Shown piece after piece: positions 1-7,732 of a DNA stretch of 64,000 nt. Each line of letters begins with the position of its first letter. Within the stretch, counting starts at the first letter, position 1. The translations under genes were made by a program, and so were the position numbers. The DNA is from a bacterium (GTDB lineage: Bacteria > Planctomycetota > UBA1135 > UBA2386), in the NCBI GenBank assembly GCA_030432695.1, contig JAUILN010000002.1, positions 1 through 64,000 on the forward strand. Direction: 5' to 3'. The notes beneath the pieces are model-generated. The model worked only from the letters and a program-made list of their open reading frames with translations, made no database searches and had not been told where the DNA came from.

Positions 1-54
1 GCGCTCCTCGTCGGTCAACGTCAGAGCCGCCATCGGCCGTCCCATGTTCGCCAT
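1..54 (-). CDS. IS630-type transposase, N-terminal 18 residues (cut by window edge)
   Basis: Reading leftwards from an ATG at 54 gives 18 residues, MANMGRPMAALTLTDEER, and then the window ends. The stretch from MGRP to DEER resembles the start of IS630-family DDE transposases (an RP.. then LTDEER opening before the helix-turn-helix). Alternative starts lie at 45 and 33. Only the extreme N-terminus is visible, so no catalytic residue can be checked and intactness is unknown. The call rests on recognising the N-terminal motif and could be wrong. Confidence 0.5.
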   Translation of the reverse strand, partial: MANMGRPMAALTLTDEER

Positions 55-121
55 GCTACGTGGTACGAACTAGGCCTCCAAACCGGCCAAACTTTTGGTG
101 CGAACTTTTGCGACGGACCAC
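1..121. mobile_element. Terminal part of a probable IS630-like element
   Basis: About 65 bp of non-coding DNA separates the transposase start from the next gene's leader. It holds two near-identical 10-mers, GGTACGAACT (62-71) and GGTGCGAACT (96-105). IS630 elements insert at TA; the TA at 122-123 is a possible flanking target, which would put the element end near 121. The terminal inverted repeat cannot be confirmed because the other end is outside the window. Confidence 0.3.
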
Positions 122-159
122 TAGCGAACTTCCCCCGGCGGCCGGCCGTTGACGCGGCG

Positions 160-1680
160 ATGCCCCCGACTCACCAGAGGCGCACGCCGGCTCGTCTGCT
201 GGCGATCGGCGGCCTCGCCATCCTGTTCGCCGCAGCACTGCTGCTCTGCACCTCGTCGGAGCCTGCGCACCAGCGGCTCGCGACGCGCCCGATCGCGGCG
301 GATCGGCCGGACGGCGCGGCCGCAGACCCCGGCACACCTCGGGCCATCGCGTCAGGCTCAGGGCATGCTGCCGAGCCGCAGCGCCGGGCGCGGCAGCCGA
401 TCGCACTCGAAGGTCCGCAGCCGGCGCCGACCGAGCTGCTGGTGCAGGGCCGTTGCCTCGACGAGGACGGCGCACCGCTGGCCGCTGTGCCGGTGACCGG
501 CCACGTGGATCCGATCGAGGCCGTGCAGCGGCTGGTCTACGAGATGCCAACTCCCGAGGGGCCTCTCCACGACGCCGCGACCAGCGGACCGGACGGCCGT
601 TTCGAACTCCGCTTCGACTGCGCCTGCCCCGAGGATCTGACGCTGTCGTTCGAGCCCGTCGATCGCCCTCGATGGACGGCGGGGTTCGATCTGCGCGGTC
701 GCGAACCGGGCACCGCCGTCGCGGCCGGCGACACGGTGCTGGCGCAAGGCGCAACGGGCTACGGCGTGCTCGTCGACCACGCCGGCTGGCCGATCCGCGG
801 CGCACAGGTCGCGGCGCTCTGGATCGGCCGGACGCACCCCACCGGCCCGACGATCCGCACGCTGCACTGCGAGACGGACGCCGACGGGCGCTTCCGATTC
901 GACGCGCCGCTGTCGTTCGGACTCTGGCTGTTCGACAGCCCCGACTGCCGGGTCGTGAACCGCAAGGTGCCGGTGAGGCTCGGCCCGGTCGCACTGGTCG
1001 GCTCCCGCATCGTCGACCCGGGCGAGGCGCCGATCGGCGGTCGGGTCACGGACTCCAGCGGCCGACCGCTCGAGGGCGTCGAGGTGTTCGTTCTGCCCGA
1101 CGACGCGGCACCGCCCGAGGACGAGTCGGCGACCGATCGTTGCGTCACCGATGCCGAAGGCCGGTTCCGTCTGCGCCGGGAGCACAGCCAACCCGACGCG
1201 GTGCGGCTCGTCGCGAGCGATCGCCAGCTCGCCCATGCCGTATGGCGCAGTGAACACACCATCCCCTGGGGTACGGCCGAGGTTGCCATCCGACTGCCCC
1301 CCACTCCGCCGATTGTGCTCCAGGTGTGGAGTGCCGGCCGCGAACGGGAGATCGAGGAGTTCGGACTCGTGGTCGACTGTGAAGACGGAACCGGACGCGC
1401 GATCTCCCGACGCGTCGTCGTCCCGATGGGTCGGCACGTCGGCGGCTGCAACCTGGGCCGGAGAGTGGCAGGTCGAGTTCGTCGCCGCAGATGCGACACA
1501 GGAGGAGCGCTGGACCCTCGGCCCGGTCCTGGCGATCGACGGCGGCGGGGACATGCGTCGGGTCGTCGAGCTTCCGCCTGCCGACCTGCTGCGGTGACCG
1601 CGCCGCCCGACCCCCTTGCTCGATCTCCCCGGTCACGCGATGTTCCCGGGCTCAGGAAATCCGCGAACCCGCTGTCGTGA
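160..1680 (+). CDS. Membrane-anchored carboxypeptidase-regulatory-like repeat protein, frameshifted near its 3' end
   Basis: The frame opens at ATG 160 with a basic start and a hydrophobic segment at about residues 13-30, fitting a signal anchor. Extracytoplasmic beta-sandwich repeats of the carboxypeptidase regulatory-like type follow, with phrases such as GRCLDEDGAPLAAVPV and GRVTDSSGRPLEGVEV. It resembles the first half of the 912-residue protein at 7733; both carry an IPWGT motif before a strand. From about 1440 this frame becomes an arginine-rich nonsense tail ending at 1680, while the +1 frame continues sensibly (GEWQVEFVAADATQEE) to a stop at 1595-1597. A one-base insertion or two-base loss around 1436-1446 is the simplest reading. 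The intended product is about 479 residues. Whether the shift is biological or a sequencing error cannot be told here. Function is unknown. Confidence 0.7.
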   Translation: MPPTHQRRTPARLLAIGGLAILFAAALLLCTSSEPAHQRLATRPIAADRPDGAAADPGTPRAIASGSGHAAEPQRRARQPIALEGPQPAPTELLVQGRCLDEDGAPLAAVPVTGHVDPIEAVQRLVYEMPTPEGPLHDAATSGPDGRFELRFDCACPEDLTLSFEPVDRPRWTAGFDLRGREPGTAVAAGDTVLAQGATGYGVLVDHAGWPIRGAQVAALWIGRTHPTGPTIRTLHCETDADGRFRFDAPLSFGLWLFDSPDCRVVNRKVPVRLGPVALVGSRIVDPGEAPIGGRVTDSSGRPLEGVEVFVLPDDAAPPEDESATDRCVTDAEGRFRLRREHSQPDAVRLVASDRQLAHAVWRSEHTIPWGTAEVAIRLPPTPPIVLQVWSAGREREIEEFGLVVDCEDGTGRAISRRVVVPMGRHVGGCNLGRRVAGRVRRRRCDTGGALDPRPGPGDRRRRGHASGRRASACRPAAVTAPPDPLARSPRSRDVPGLRKSANPLS

Positions 1681-1776
1681 GGAAAGTCCACGGGCTCGCA
1701 AGGCTTGCGCGCACCCTCGCGCCGAGCCCTCGGCTCCCGCCGTGGAGCCCGACCACCCGCTTCCGACGGCCCCTCC

Positions 1777-2811
1777 ATGCGATCCATCCACCGACCTCGT
1801 TCGAGCACTTCGCCGCTCGCCCCCGCTCTCGCCACTGCCTGCGCCCTGCTGCTCGCGCTCGCCGCACCGGCCCAGATCAAGAAGGGTCGCTGGGACCAGC
1901 CGAGCGACATCCCGGAAGGCTGGGTGGTGCACAACAGCCGCTACTTCCAGGTCCAGTCGCAGTGCGGCGAGGAGAAGGCCGAACGACTGGCGGAGCACAT
2001 GGAGATGATGCTGCGGGTCTACGTCGAGCTGTTCCGGCCCGACAAGTCGATGTCGTCGAAGAAGTACCCGATCAAGCTGTTCGAGAGCAAACGGCTCTAC
2101 ATGGCCTACGGCCGGGTACCGGAGAGCGCCGCCGCCTACTACAGCCGCGGTGACGGCGAGATGGTCTGCTACGACACCGGTCGCTGGATGGACGAGGAGG
2201 AGGCCGAGGACGAGGCGCCGGACGCCCCCATCACCGGCCAACCCACCGCCGAGGACATCGTTCGTCGCGTCGAGCGGCGCTACAAGATGGACCTGCTCGG
2301 CACCGCCGCGCACGAGGGCTGGCACCAGTACTTCGCGTGGTACGTCGGCAGCTGGGTCTCGATGCCGAGCTGGATCAACGAGGGCATGGGCGACTACTTC
2401 TACGCCGCCCGACCGATGATCGAGAACCGGCGCATCGAGTGCCGCCGCGGCCGGATGAACGACGCGCGCCTGCCGATCATCAAGCGCGCGATCGAGAACG
2501 ACCAGACCGTCCCGCTGCCGCAGTTCGTGATGTACTCGCAGCGGGAGTACTACTCGAACCCGAGCATCTGCTACGCGCAGGGCTGGGCGCTGTGCCAGTT
2601 CCTGCTGCACAGCGGCAACCGAAAGTACGAGCAGGTGATCCCCAAGTACCTGCTGCTGGTGCGCAGCGACACCAACTTCGAGAACGTCACCAAGCTGGCC
2701 TTCAAGGGGATCGACCTGAAGGAACTCGACGAGGAGTTCAAGCAGTGGCTCCGCGAGCTGGAGATGCCGGGTGAGGAAGAGGAAGAGGGCGGCACGCGGC
2801 GAGGGCGCTGA
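1777..2811 (+). CDS. Secreted DUF1570-type protein with an HExxH-like motif
   Basis: 344 residues from ATG 1777, chosen because a signal peptide (about residues 1-33, ending APAQ) follows directly; a longer frame to 1705 adds only arginine-rich sequence. The mature part matches the DUF1570 family common in planctomycetes: a substituted-peptidase fold with the motif AAHEGWHQYF, where H-E-G-W-H is the zinc-binding HExxH pattern, and downstream NEGMGDYF, whose E suits the third ligand of a gluzincin-like site. It is therefore probably an exported metallopeptidase-like protein, though activity is not shown. The C-terminus is acidic (a run of about eight Glu). It ends 8 bp before a palindrome shared with the convergent MNIO gene. 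Confidence 0.75.
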   Translation: MRSIHRPRSSTSPLAPALATACALLLALAAPAQIKKGRWDQPSDIPEGWVVHNSRYFQVQSQCGEEKAERLAEHMEMMLRVYVELFRPDKSMSSKKYPIKLFESKRLYMAYGRVPESAAAYYSRGDGEMVCYDTGRWMDEEEAEDEAPDAPITGQPTAEDIVRRVERRYKMDLLGTAAHEGWHQYFAWYVGSWVSMPSWINEGMGDYFYAARPMIENRRIECRRGRMNDARLPIIKRAIENDQTVPLPQFVMYSQREYYSNPSICYAQGWALCQFLLHSGNRKYEQVIPKYLLLVRSDTNFENVTKLAFKGIDLKELDEEFKQWLRELEMPGEEEEEGGTRRGR

Positions 2812-2818
2812 CCCGAAG

Positions 2819-2855
2819 TCTGTCGTAGTCGGTGCCAGGCACGGACTACGACAGA
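2819..2855. repeat. GGTGCC-A-GGCACC palindrome, copy 1 (between convergent genes)
   Basis: Two 18-bp arms around a single A, with one mismatch; the outer arm reads TCTGTCGTAGTC. It lies 7 bp after the DUF1570 stop and 14 bp before the MNIO gene's stop, so the transcript of either gene would end in a long hairpin. A bidirectional terminator role is plausible but there is no U-tract. Related copies lie at 3252, 31736, 35926, 55149 and 61166. Confidence 0.85.
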
Positions 2856-2869
2856 AACGCTGCGCGCCG

Positions 2870-4186
2870 CTACGTCGAGAAGGCCTCGAACGCGCGCGCT
2901 TCGTCGATCGGGTGCCAGTCGCGCGGCGGATGTTCGCGGCAGAACAACGCGAAGCGCTGCGCGAAGCGGCGCGGGTCGTTGGCGAACTGCTCGCGGGCCA
3001 GCGCCGACGCTGCGCGTAACCGCTCGAAGCGCAGGTTGGTGACCAGGCGCTCGGTGAGCTGGATGCCGCGCGCCGGAGCGCGGGCCAGCATCTCGCGCCA
3101 GCGCGCGGGAAGGTCCTCCTGCTCGCCGAGCGCGCGCACGGCAAGGACCGGATCCGCCGCGCGGAGCGCCTGGGCGAGCGACGCCTGCAAGCGGGCGAGG
3201 TCGACCTGCGAGCCCCCTCCTACGACCTCCGACGCGACGGCCTCGGGCGTTTCTGTCGTAGTTGGTGCCAGGCACCGACTACGACAGACTTCGCGGATGC
3301 GGTCGAGCTCGGCGCAGAGTCGGGGCACGTCGGCCGGTCCGACGGTGCCTTCCATCCGCTCCAGGGTCACCGCGCGCAGGTTGGCGCAGCGCGGCACGAC
3401 CTCTCCGAGCAACTCCCACACCGGTTCGGGAACCGCCGCGTCGTGGCTGTCGAGCCGCAGCAGGCCGCCGTCTCCGGAAGCACCCTCGAACCACGCCGGA
3501 TCGCTCCAGTCACCGCCCGACACGTGGATCTCCTCGACCTTGCGGAGGTCCAGGCGTGCCAGCCACTCCCGCGGCTCGAAGCCCAGATTGAGTCCGTTGG
3601 CATACAGGTTGTGCAGATCGAGCAGCACGAACAGATCCTCGTGCGCCACGCACTCGCCGAGGAAGACCGGCTCGTCGAGCGGATCCCCGAGCGCGAAGTA
3701 GAACGCCGAGTTCTCGAGGCCGACCCGCGGCGCGGCACAGCGCAGCTCCAGCAGGTGCTCACGGACCAGCGCGGCGATCGACGGGTCCTGCGGCAAGGGC
3801 AACGGCAGCGCGACGTGCTCCTCACCGAGCCATGCCGCTCCCAGGTGCTCGGTGTACCACGCGAAGTCGAAGACCTCCCGCTCCACCGCGAGGCGCTGCC
3901 GCCACCGGGTACGCCGCGACGCGTCGCCAGGGTCCGCCGTGCCCGGCGAGTAGCCGATGCCGTGCCCGACCACCGGCTTGCCGGCGCGCTCGGCGAGGCC
4001 GCGGAACCGCGCGTGGTAGTCATTGGGTTCGGCGAACACCTCCCCGACCACCGGCCTCCACGTGGTCTCCGGCGTGACCACCAACCGGTCGACACGCGAC
4101 GACTCGCACACCGGCCCGAGCAGATCGAGCCACTGCGGCTCGGCCATCAACATGAGGCCGACGTCGATCGACGGGCGCGAACTCAC
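2870..4186 (-). CDS. DUF692/MNIO (multinuclear non-heme iron oxidase) fused to a DUF2063-like C-terminal domain
   Basis: 438 residues from GTG 4186, which overlaps the upstream stop by 4 nt (GTGA), implying translational coupling. Residues 1-300 are a DUF692/MNIO domain, the family of MbnB, TglH and BufB that uses iron to modify cysteines in ribosomal peptides. All expected ligand motifs are visible: H75 (GHGIGYS), H114 (TEHLG), E158-N159, D190 and N193 (LDLHN), H221 (EEIHVSG), D246 and H248 (LDSH), E276. Residues about 325-438 resemble DUF2063/BufC, the usually separate partner that binds the substrate peptide. The linker, about residues 301-312, is encoded by a palindromic repeat read in frame. 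Context suggests modification of the exported protein encoded just upstream. The MNIO call is strong; the DUF2063 call is by pattern only. Confidence 0.85.
   Translation of the reverse strand: MSSRPSIDVGLMLMAEPQWLDLLGPVCESSRVDRLVVTPETTWRPVVGEVFAEPNDYHARFRGLAERAGKPVVGHGIGYSPGTADPGDASRRTRWRQRLAVEREVFDFAWYTEHLGAAWLGEEHVALPLPLPQDPSIAALVREHLLELRCAAPRVGLENSAFYFALGDPLDEPVFLGECVAHEDLFVLLDLHNLYANGLNLGFEPREWLARLDLRKVEEIHVSGGDWSDPAWFEGASGDGGLLRLDSHDAAVPEPVWELLGEVVPRCANLRAVTLERMEGTVGPADVPRLCAELDRIREVCRSRCLAPTTTETPEAVASEVVGGGSQVDLARLQASLAQALRAADPVLAVRALGEQEDLPARWREMLARAPARGIQLTERLVTNLRFERLRAASALAREQFANDPRRFAQRFALFCREHPPRDWHPIDEARAFEAFST
3252..3288. repeat. GGTGCC-N-GGCACC palindrome, copy 2, inside the MNIO coding region
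   Basis: 18-bp arms around one base, one mismatch. It lies wholly within the minus-strand MNIO gene and is translated as CRSRCLAPTTTE, at the junction between the oxidase domain and the DUF2063-like domain. The frame is preserved on both sides. The copy at 31736 is read in the same frame within the sigma pseudogene, giving a near-identical peptide. Confidence 0.9.
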
Positions 4187-5205
4187 CGGATCCGGAATGT
4201 CAGGAACCGCGAGTTCACCGGTGACACGAAGCCCATCCCGCAGGCGATGCCGATCGCCGGTCCGCGGCCGTCGACGTAGCTGTCGCCGCAACCGTCGCTC
4301 TCGCCCCAACGCGCCCCGACCGGGCCGCCCTGCACGTAGCGCGCCCGCCCCAGCGCCGCGAGACGCTCGATCCAGGGCCGGCGCCGCGAGGGTTCCTCGA
4401 TCCGCATCGCCGCCGCCAGATAGGCGGGCGCGCAGCGGCTCAGGTCGCGGTCCGATCCGTCGTCGGGTTCGACGAACTCCATACCCGCCGCACCGATGCG
4501 GTCGTCGTGTATCGCGAGGCGCCGCGCCAACCGATGCTCGTCGCCGAACAACGCGGTGCGGATCTGCTCGCCGACCCGACCGGCCAGCGCACGGGCCTTC
4601 GCCTCGGCCTTCGGATCCTGCTCGTATCGCTCCCGGTCCCCCGCGAGCTCCAAGGGCTCGAGCGCCGCGACCGCGACGTGCACCTCGCCATCGGGCTCGA
4701 CCACCAGCAGCTCGCCGCGAGGCAGCTCCTCCCGCTCCAGCAGCTCCTTCAACTCCACCGCGTCGGCGGCCACGAACTCGGTCGTCGCGATCGCCGCCAG
4801 GGTCTCGTCGTCGGCATAGCGCAGGGCCCGACCCAGCCGCAGACCGAGTTCGCTGCCCATCGGCATCGCCGGCCAGTCGGCCCCGGCATCCTGCTTCCCC
4901 AACCACTCCTTCCAGGCCCGGAGTTCGTCCGCGGGATCCTCGGTCGTGCGGCCATACGGGATCACCGCGACCAACAGTGCCTTGCCGAGTCCTTGCGCGC
5001 GCCGGAAGGCCACCGCCACATCGTCCGCCACGAGGTCCGAGTTGCCGGCGGGATCCTGCCGCGGATCCTGCAGCAACCGTGCGGTGGCCGTCCCCAGACC
5101 GGCCGTCGCAGGCACCGCCAGACCGATGCCCAGCCAGCGCAGGAAGTCGCGGCGGGCCAGACGCTGGCCGGGGTGATCGGGAACGTTGACGTGTTCTGGC
5201 TGCAT
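4183..5205 (-). CDS. Tat-exported protein with a conserved-looking Cys-containing C-terminus; candidate MNIO substrate
   Basis: 340 residues from ATG 5205, preceded by GAGG about 12 nt upstream. Residues 18-24 (RRDFLRW) and the hydrophobic stretch 25-40 form a twin-arginine signal, so the protein is exported folded, often with a cofactor. The region after about residue 55 (QGLGKALLVAVIP) recalls a thioredoxin-like beta strand, but there is no CxxC. Three cysteines lie in the C-terminal third: C258, C306 in SDGCGDSY, and C322 in IACGMGF, followed by SPVNSRFLTF at the end. Its stop overlaps the MNIO start, so the pair is one operon. I infer that it may be the substrate or partner of that enzyme; no known family name is claimed. 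Confidence 0.7.
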   Translation of the reverse strand: MQPEHVNVPDHPGQRLARRDFLRWLGIGLAVPATAGLGTATARLLQDPRQDPAGNSDLVADDVAVAFRRAQGLGKALLVAVIPYGRTTEDPADELRAWKEWLGKQDAGADWPAMPMGSELGLRLGRALRYADDETLAAIATTEFVAADAVELKELLEREELPRGELLVVEPDGEVHVAVAALEPLELAGDRERYEQDPKAEAKARALAGRVGEQIRTALFGDEHRLARRLAIHDDRIGAAGMEFVEPDDGSDRDLSRCAPAYLAAAMRIEEPSRRRPWIERLAALGRARYVQGGPVGARWGESDGCGDSYVDGRGPAIGIACGMGFVSPVNSRFLTFRIR

Positions 5206-5363
5206 CGGCGTGACCTCGGTGTTCCGGGCGCGGCGGCGGGCGAAAGCCGGACGCTCCCGCAGGTTCCGGGAATTCGGTCGTCGATCGCGCCGGGCATCGA
5301 CTGGCCGCAGAGCATCCCGGCACCCGGAGGGAATGCTCGACGCCGCCACGACCACGCCACCGG

Positions 5364-5369
5364 TACAAT
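5364..5369 (+). promoter_or_regulatory. Possible -10 element giving a leaderless transcript
   Basis: TACAAT ends 6 nt before the ATG at 5376. If used as a -10 box, transcription would start at or next to the start codon. No convincing -35 is seen about 17 bp upstream. This is an inference from position and match only. Confidence 0.25.
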
Positions 5370-5375
5370 GCGAGG

Positions 5376-7583
5376 ATGGCTCCCAGAAGCCCGATCTCGG
5401 CGACTTTCCTCATCGCAGCTGCTGCGAGCCTCTGCGCCCAGGAGGACTGGCGGCGAATCCAGAACATCTCGTCGACGACCACGTGCGACCTCGTGGGTCT
5501 GCCTGGAGTCGGGCCGGTCACGCGCTTCGAGTCCTTCGAGCGGCTGTTCGCCTACGAGAACCATGCATGGCGAGCACTCGCAGTGGCGGACGCGGACACG
5601 TCCCTCCGCGGAGAGGTGCTCATCACCTTCGACCCGAAGCGCAACCGGCTCCTGGCCTACCGCTCGGACTCCTTGAATCCCGGTCTCCCGAGCGAGCTCT
5701 GGTCGTGGAACGGGGCAGCCTGGCGGATCGAGTGCCCAGCTCCGGCCATCTTCGAATCCAGCATGTACGCGTTCCTCTACGACGCGAACCGGAGCGTGGC
5801 CATCGCGTTCGGCAGCCTCGGCCCTACGACTCCCATGGAGACCCACGAATGGGACGGCACCGCCTGGACCCGTACGTCTATCGCCGGCCCGCCGGCGCGC
5901 GGTAGGTTCGCGGCGACGTGGGACGCGACCCGCGGGGTCGTCGTGATGTTCGGCGGCTGGAACGGGACCTCGGTCATGCGGAGTGACCTCTGGGACTACG
6001 ACGGTGTGCGCTGGGTCCAACGGACGCCTGCCGGCAATGCGCCTACCGGACGCCGCGACGCCACGTTCGTACATCGACCGGGAACCGGGCGAACCCTGTT
6101 GTTCGGAGGCTCCGACTCCGCCGGCCAGACGACCGACATGTGGGAATGGGACGGCATCGACTGGCATCAGGTGCCGGGTGCAGTCCTGCCAGAGGAACTG
6201 CGGAGCAACGTTCAGGCGCCGGCCGCCGTATGGGACGACCAGGGCTCCCGCGTGCTCGCTCAACTCGGCACCTCGCTATTCAGCTATGACGGCTCTGGCT
6301 GGTCGCAGATCACGCCGGCCACGATCCTCGACCAGACCCTCGAGGCCGACTACGGCTTCGCCCCGCATCTGGGACGCGTGATCGCGCTATCCCGCGACTG
6401 GATGTGGAGCTTCGACGGACGACGCTGGTGGCAGGATTCGCAGGTGGGCGCAAACCTCGGACCCCATGCGCAGATCGCCACCGACACGCTCCGCAACCGG
6501 GTCGTCCTGTTCGGCGGCAACTGGGCAGGCGACGGATCGACCGACACGTGGGAATGGGACGGGTCGACCTGGAGTTCGCTCAGGACCGCGACACGACCGC
6601 TATGGCGAGGCCGTCATGCGATGGAGTTCGACCCGGTGCGCGGACATGTGGTGATGTTCGGCGGCACGCAGTACACCTCGACCTTCGACGAGACCTGGAC
6701 CTACGACGGCGGCGACTGGACGCGCCGGACTCCACTGCACAGCCCGCCGGCACGCTACGACCACGGCATGGCGTTCGATCCCAATCGTGGCCGCATGGTC
6801 GTGTATGGGGGGCGCGGCGCGGACGTGAGACCGCTGCACGATACGTGGGAGTGGGACGGCACGGACTGGATCGAGCGGACGCCGACCATGTCGCCAGACG
6901 TCGAGCTGGGTCGGTCACTCGCCTATTCCCCGAGCCGCCAGCACGTGCTGCTCTTCGGCTGGTCGCCGAGCCGAGGTCGCAACGAAACATGGGCCTGGGA
7001 CGGCGTCGCGTGGGTGCGACTAACGACCGCGAACCGTCCTTCCTACGCCGTGCGCCGGATGGCGCTCGTCTACGATCCGGTGCGCGACGTCCTGATCGGA
7101 TCTCCGGGCGAAGGAATCGGCCCAGACCTCGCCGCGGTCTGGGAGTTCTCAGACCGGACGGGAACGGCAAGTCGCGAACCCTACGGCCTCGGCTGCCGGC
7201 GGACGTCCGAGGCAGTGGCACTCGAAGCGATCTCAACCACCCCGCTCCTCGGCGCGCCGTTCCTCGTCAGCGTCCGCGGCCTGCACGTGAGCCAACCGGC
7301 GATCCTCAACTTCGGAGACTCGGACGCCTCCATCGCCGGCATCCCTCTACCGATCCCGCTCGACGCCCTCGGTGCCCCAGGCTGTCTGCTGTGGTCCAAT
7401 CTCTCCGAGAGCCAGCTCCTACCAGGCACGACGACCCGGCGTGAATCGACTCTGCTGCCGCCGAACGACGCAGCCCTCGTCGGAGTCAGCGTCTACCTGC
7501 AGGCGATCGCCGTGGACCCGATGGCGAACTCGTTGGGAGCAGCCACCTCCAATGGACTCCGCCTGACGCTCGGCGTCCGCTGA
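5376..7583 (+). CDS. Secreted Kelch-like beta-propeller protein
   Basis: 735 residues. A signal peptide (about 1-22, ending CAQ) is followed by a long series of roughly 50-residue units. Each has a strand such as RGVVVMFGG and a closing WxWDGxxW motif (HEWDGTAW, WDYDGVRW, WEWDGIDW). This is the galactose-oxidase/Kelch type of propeller. The last about 120 residues, from YGLGCRRTSEA, form a separate beta-rich C-terminal region like those on the RCC1 and ELWxxDGT proteins of this window. A binding or surface role is likely; no catalytic residues are recognised. It is divergent from the MNIO operon across a 170-bp gap. The paralogue at 44896 has the same plan. Confidence 0.8.
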   Translation: MAPRSPISATFLIAAAASLCAQEDWRRIQNISSTTTCDLVGLPGVGPVTRFESFERLFAYENHAWRALAVADADTSLRGEVLITFDPKRNRLLAYRSDSLNPGLPSELWSWNGAAWRIECPAPAIFESSMYAFLYDANRSVAIAFGSLGPTTPMETHEWDGTAWTRTSIAGPPARGRFAATWDATRGVVVMFGGWNGTSVMRSDLWDYDGVRWVQRTPAGNAPTGRRDATFVHRPGTGRTLLFGGSDSAGQTTDMWEWDGIDWHQVPGAVLPEELRSNVQAPAAVWDDQGSRVLAQLGTSLFSYDGSGWSQITPATILDQTLEADYGFAPHLGRVIALSRDWMWSFDGRRWWQDSQVGANLGPHAQIATDTLRNRVVLFGGNWAGDGSTDTWEWDGSTWSSLRTATRPLWRGRHAMEFDPVRGHVVMFGGTQYTSTFDETWTYDGGDWTRRTPLHSPPARYDHGMAFDPNRGRMVVYGGRGADVRPLHDTWEWDGTDWIERTPTMSPDVELGRSLAYSPSRQHVLLFGWSPSRGRNETWAWDGVAWVRLTTANRPSYAVRRMALVYDPVRDVLIGSPGEGIGPDLAAVWEFSDRTGTASREPYGLGCRRTSEAVALEAISTTPLLGAPFLVSVRGLHVSQPAILNFGDSDASIAGIPLPIPLDALGAPGCLLWSNLSESQLLPGTTTRRESTLLPPNDAALVGVSVYLQAIAVDPMANSLGAATSNGLRLTLGVR

Positions 7584-7732
7584 TCGATTCCCGACGAGGA
7601 TCCGCGCCGCGAGCGATGCCTCTCGCCAGGCGGTCGATTCCGAGCCGATCCGGGAATCGACCCGCAGCCGCCCGCGGTGAGGGCACGGGCCGGGTCTGGC
7701 GCGCTGCGCAGCCCCGCGGGACAGTACCGACC

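Noticed and set aside
4187..5521. N-terminal extension of the MNIO frame back to 5521
   Set aside because: It is antisense-like Arg/Gly-rich sequence covering the Tat-protein gene in another frame; the GTG at 4186 with a 4-nt overlap is the better start.
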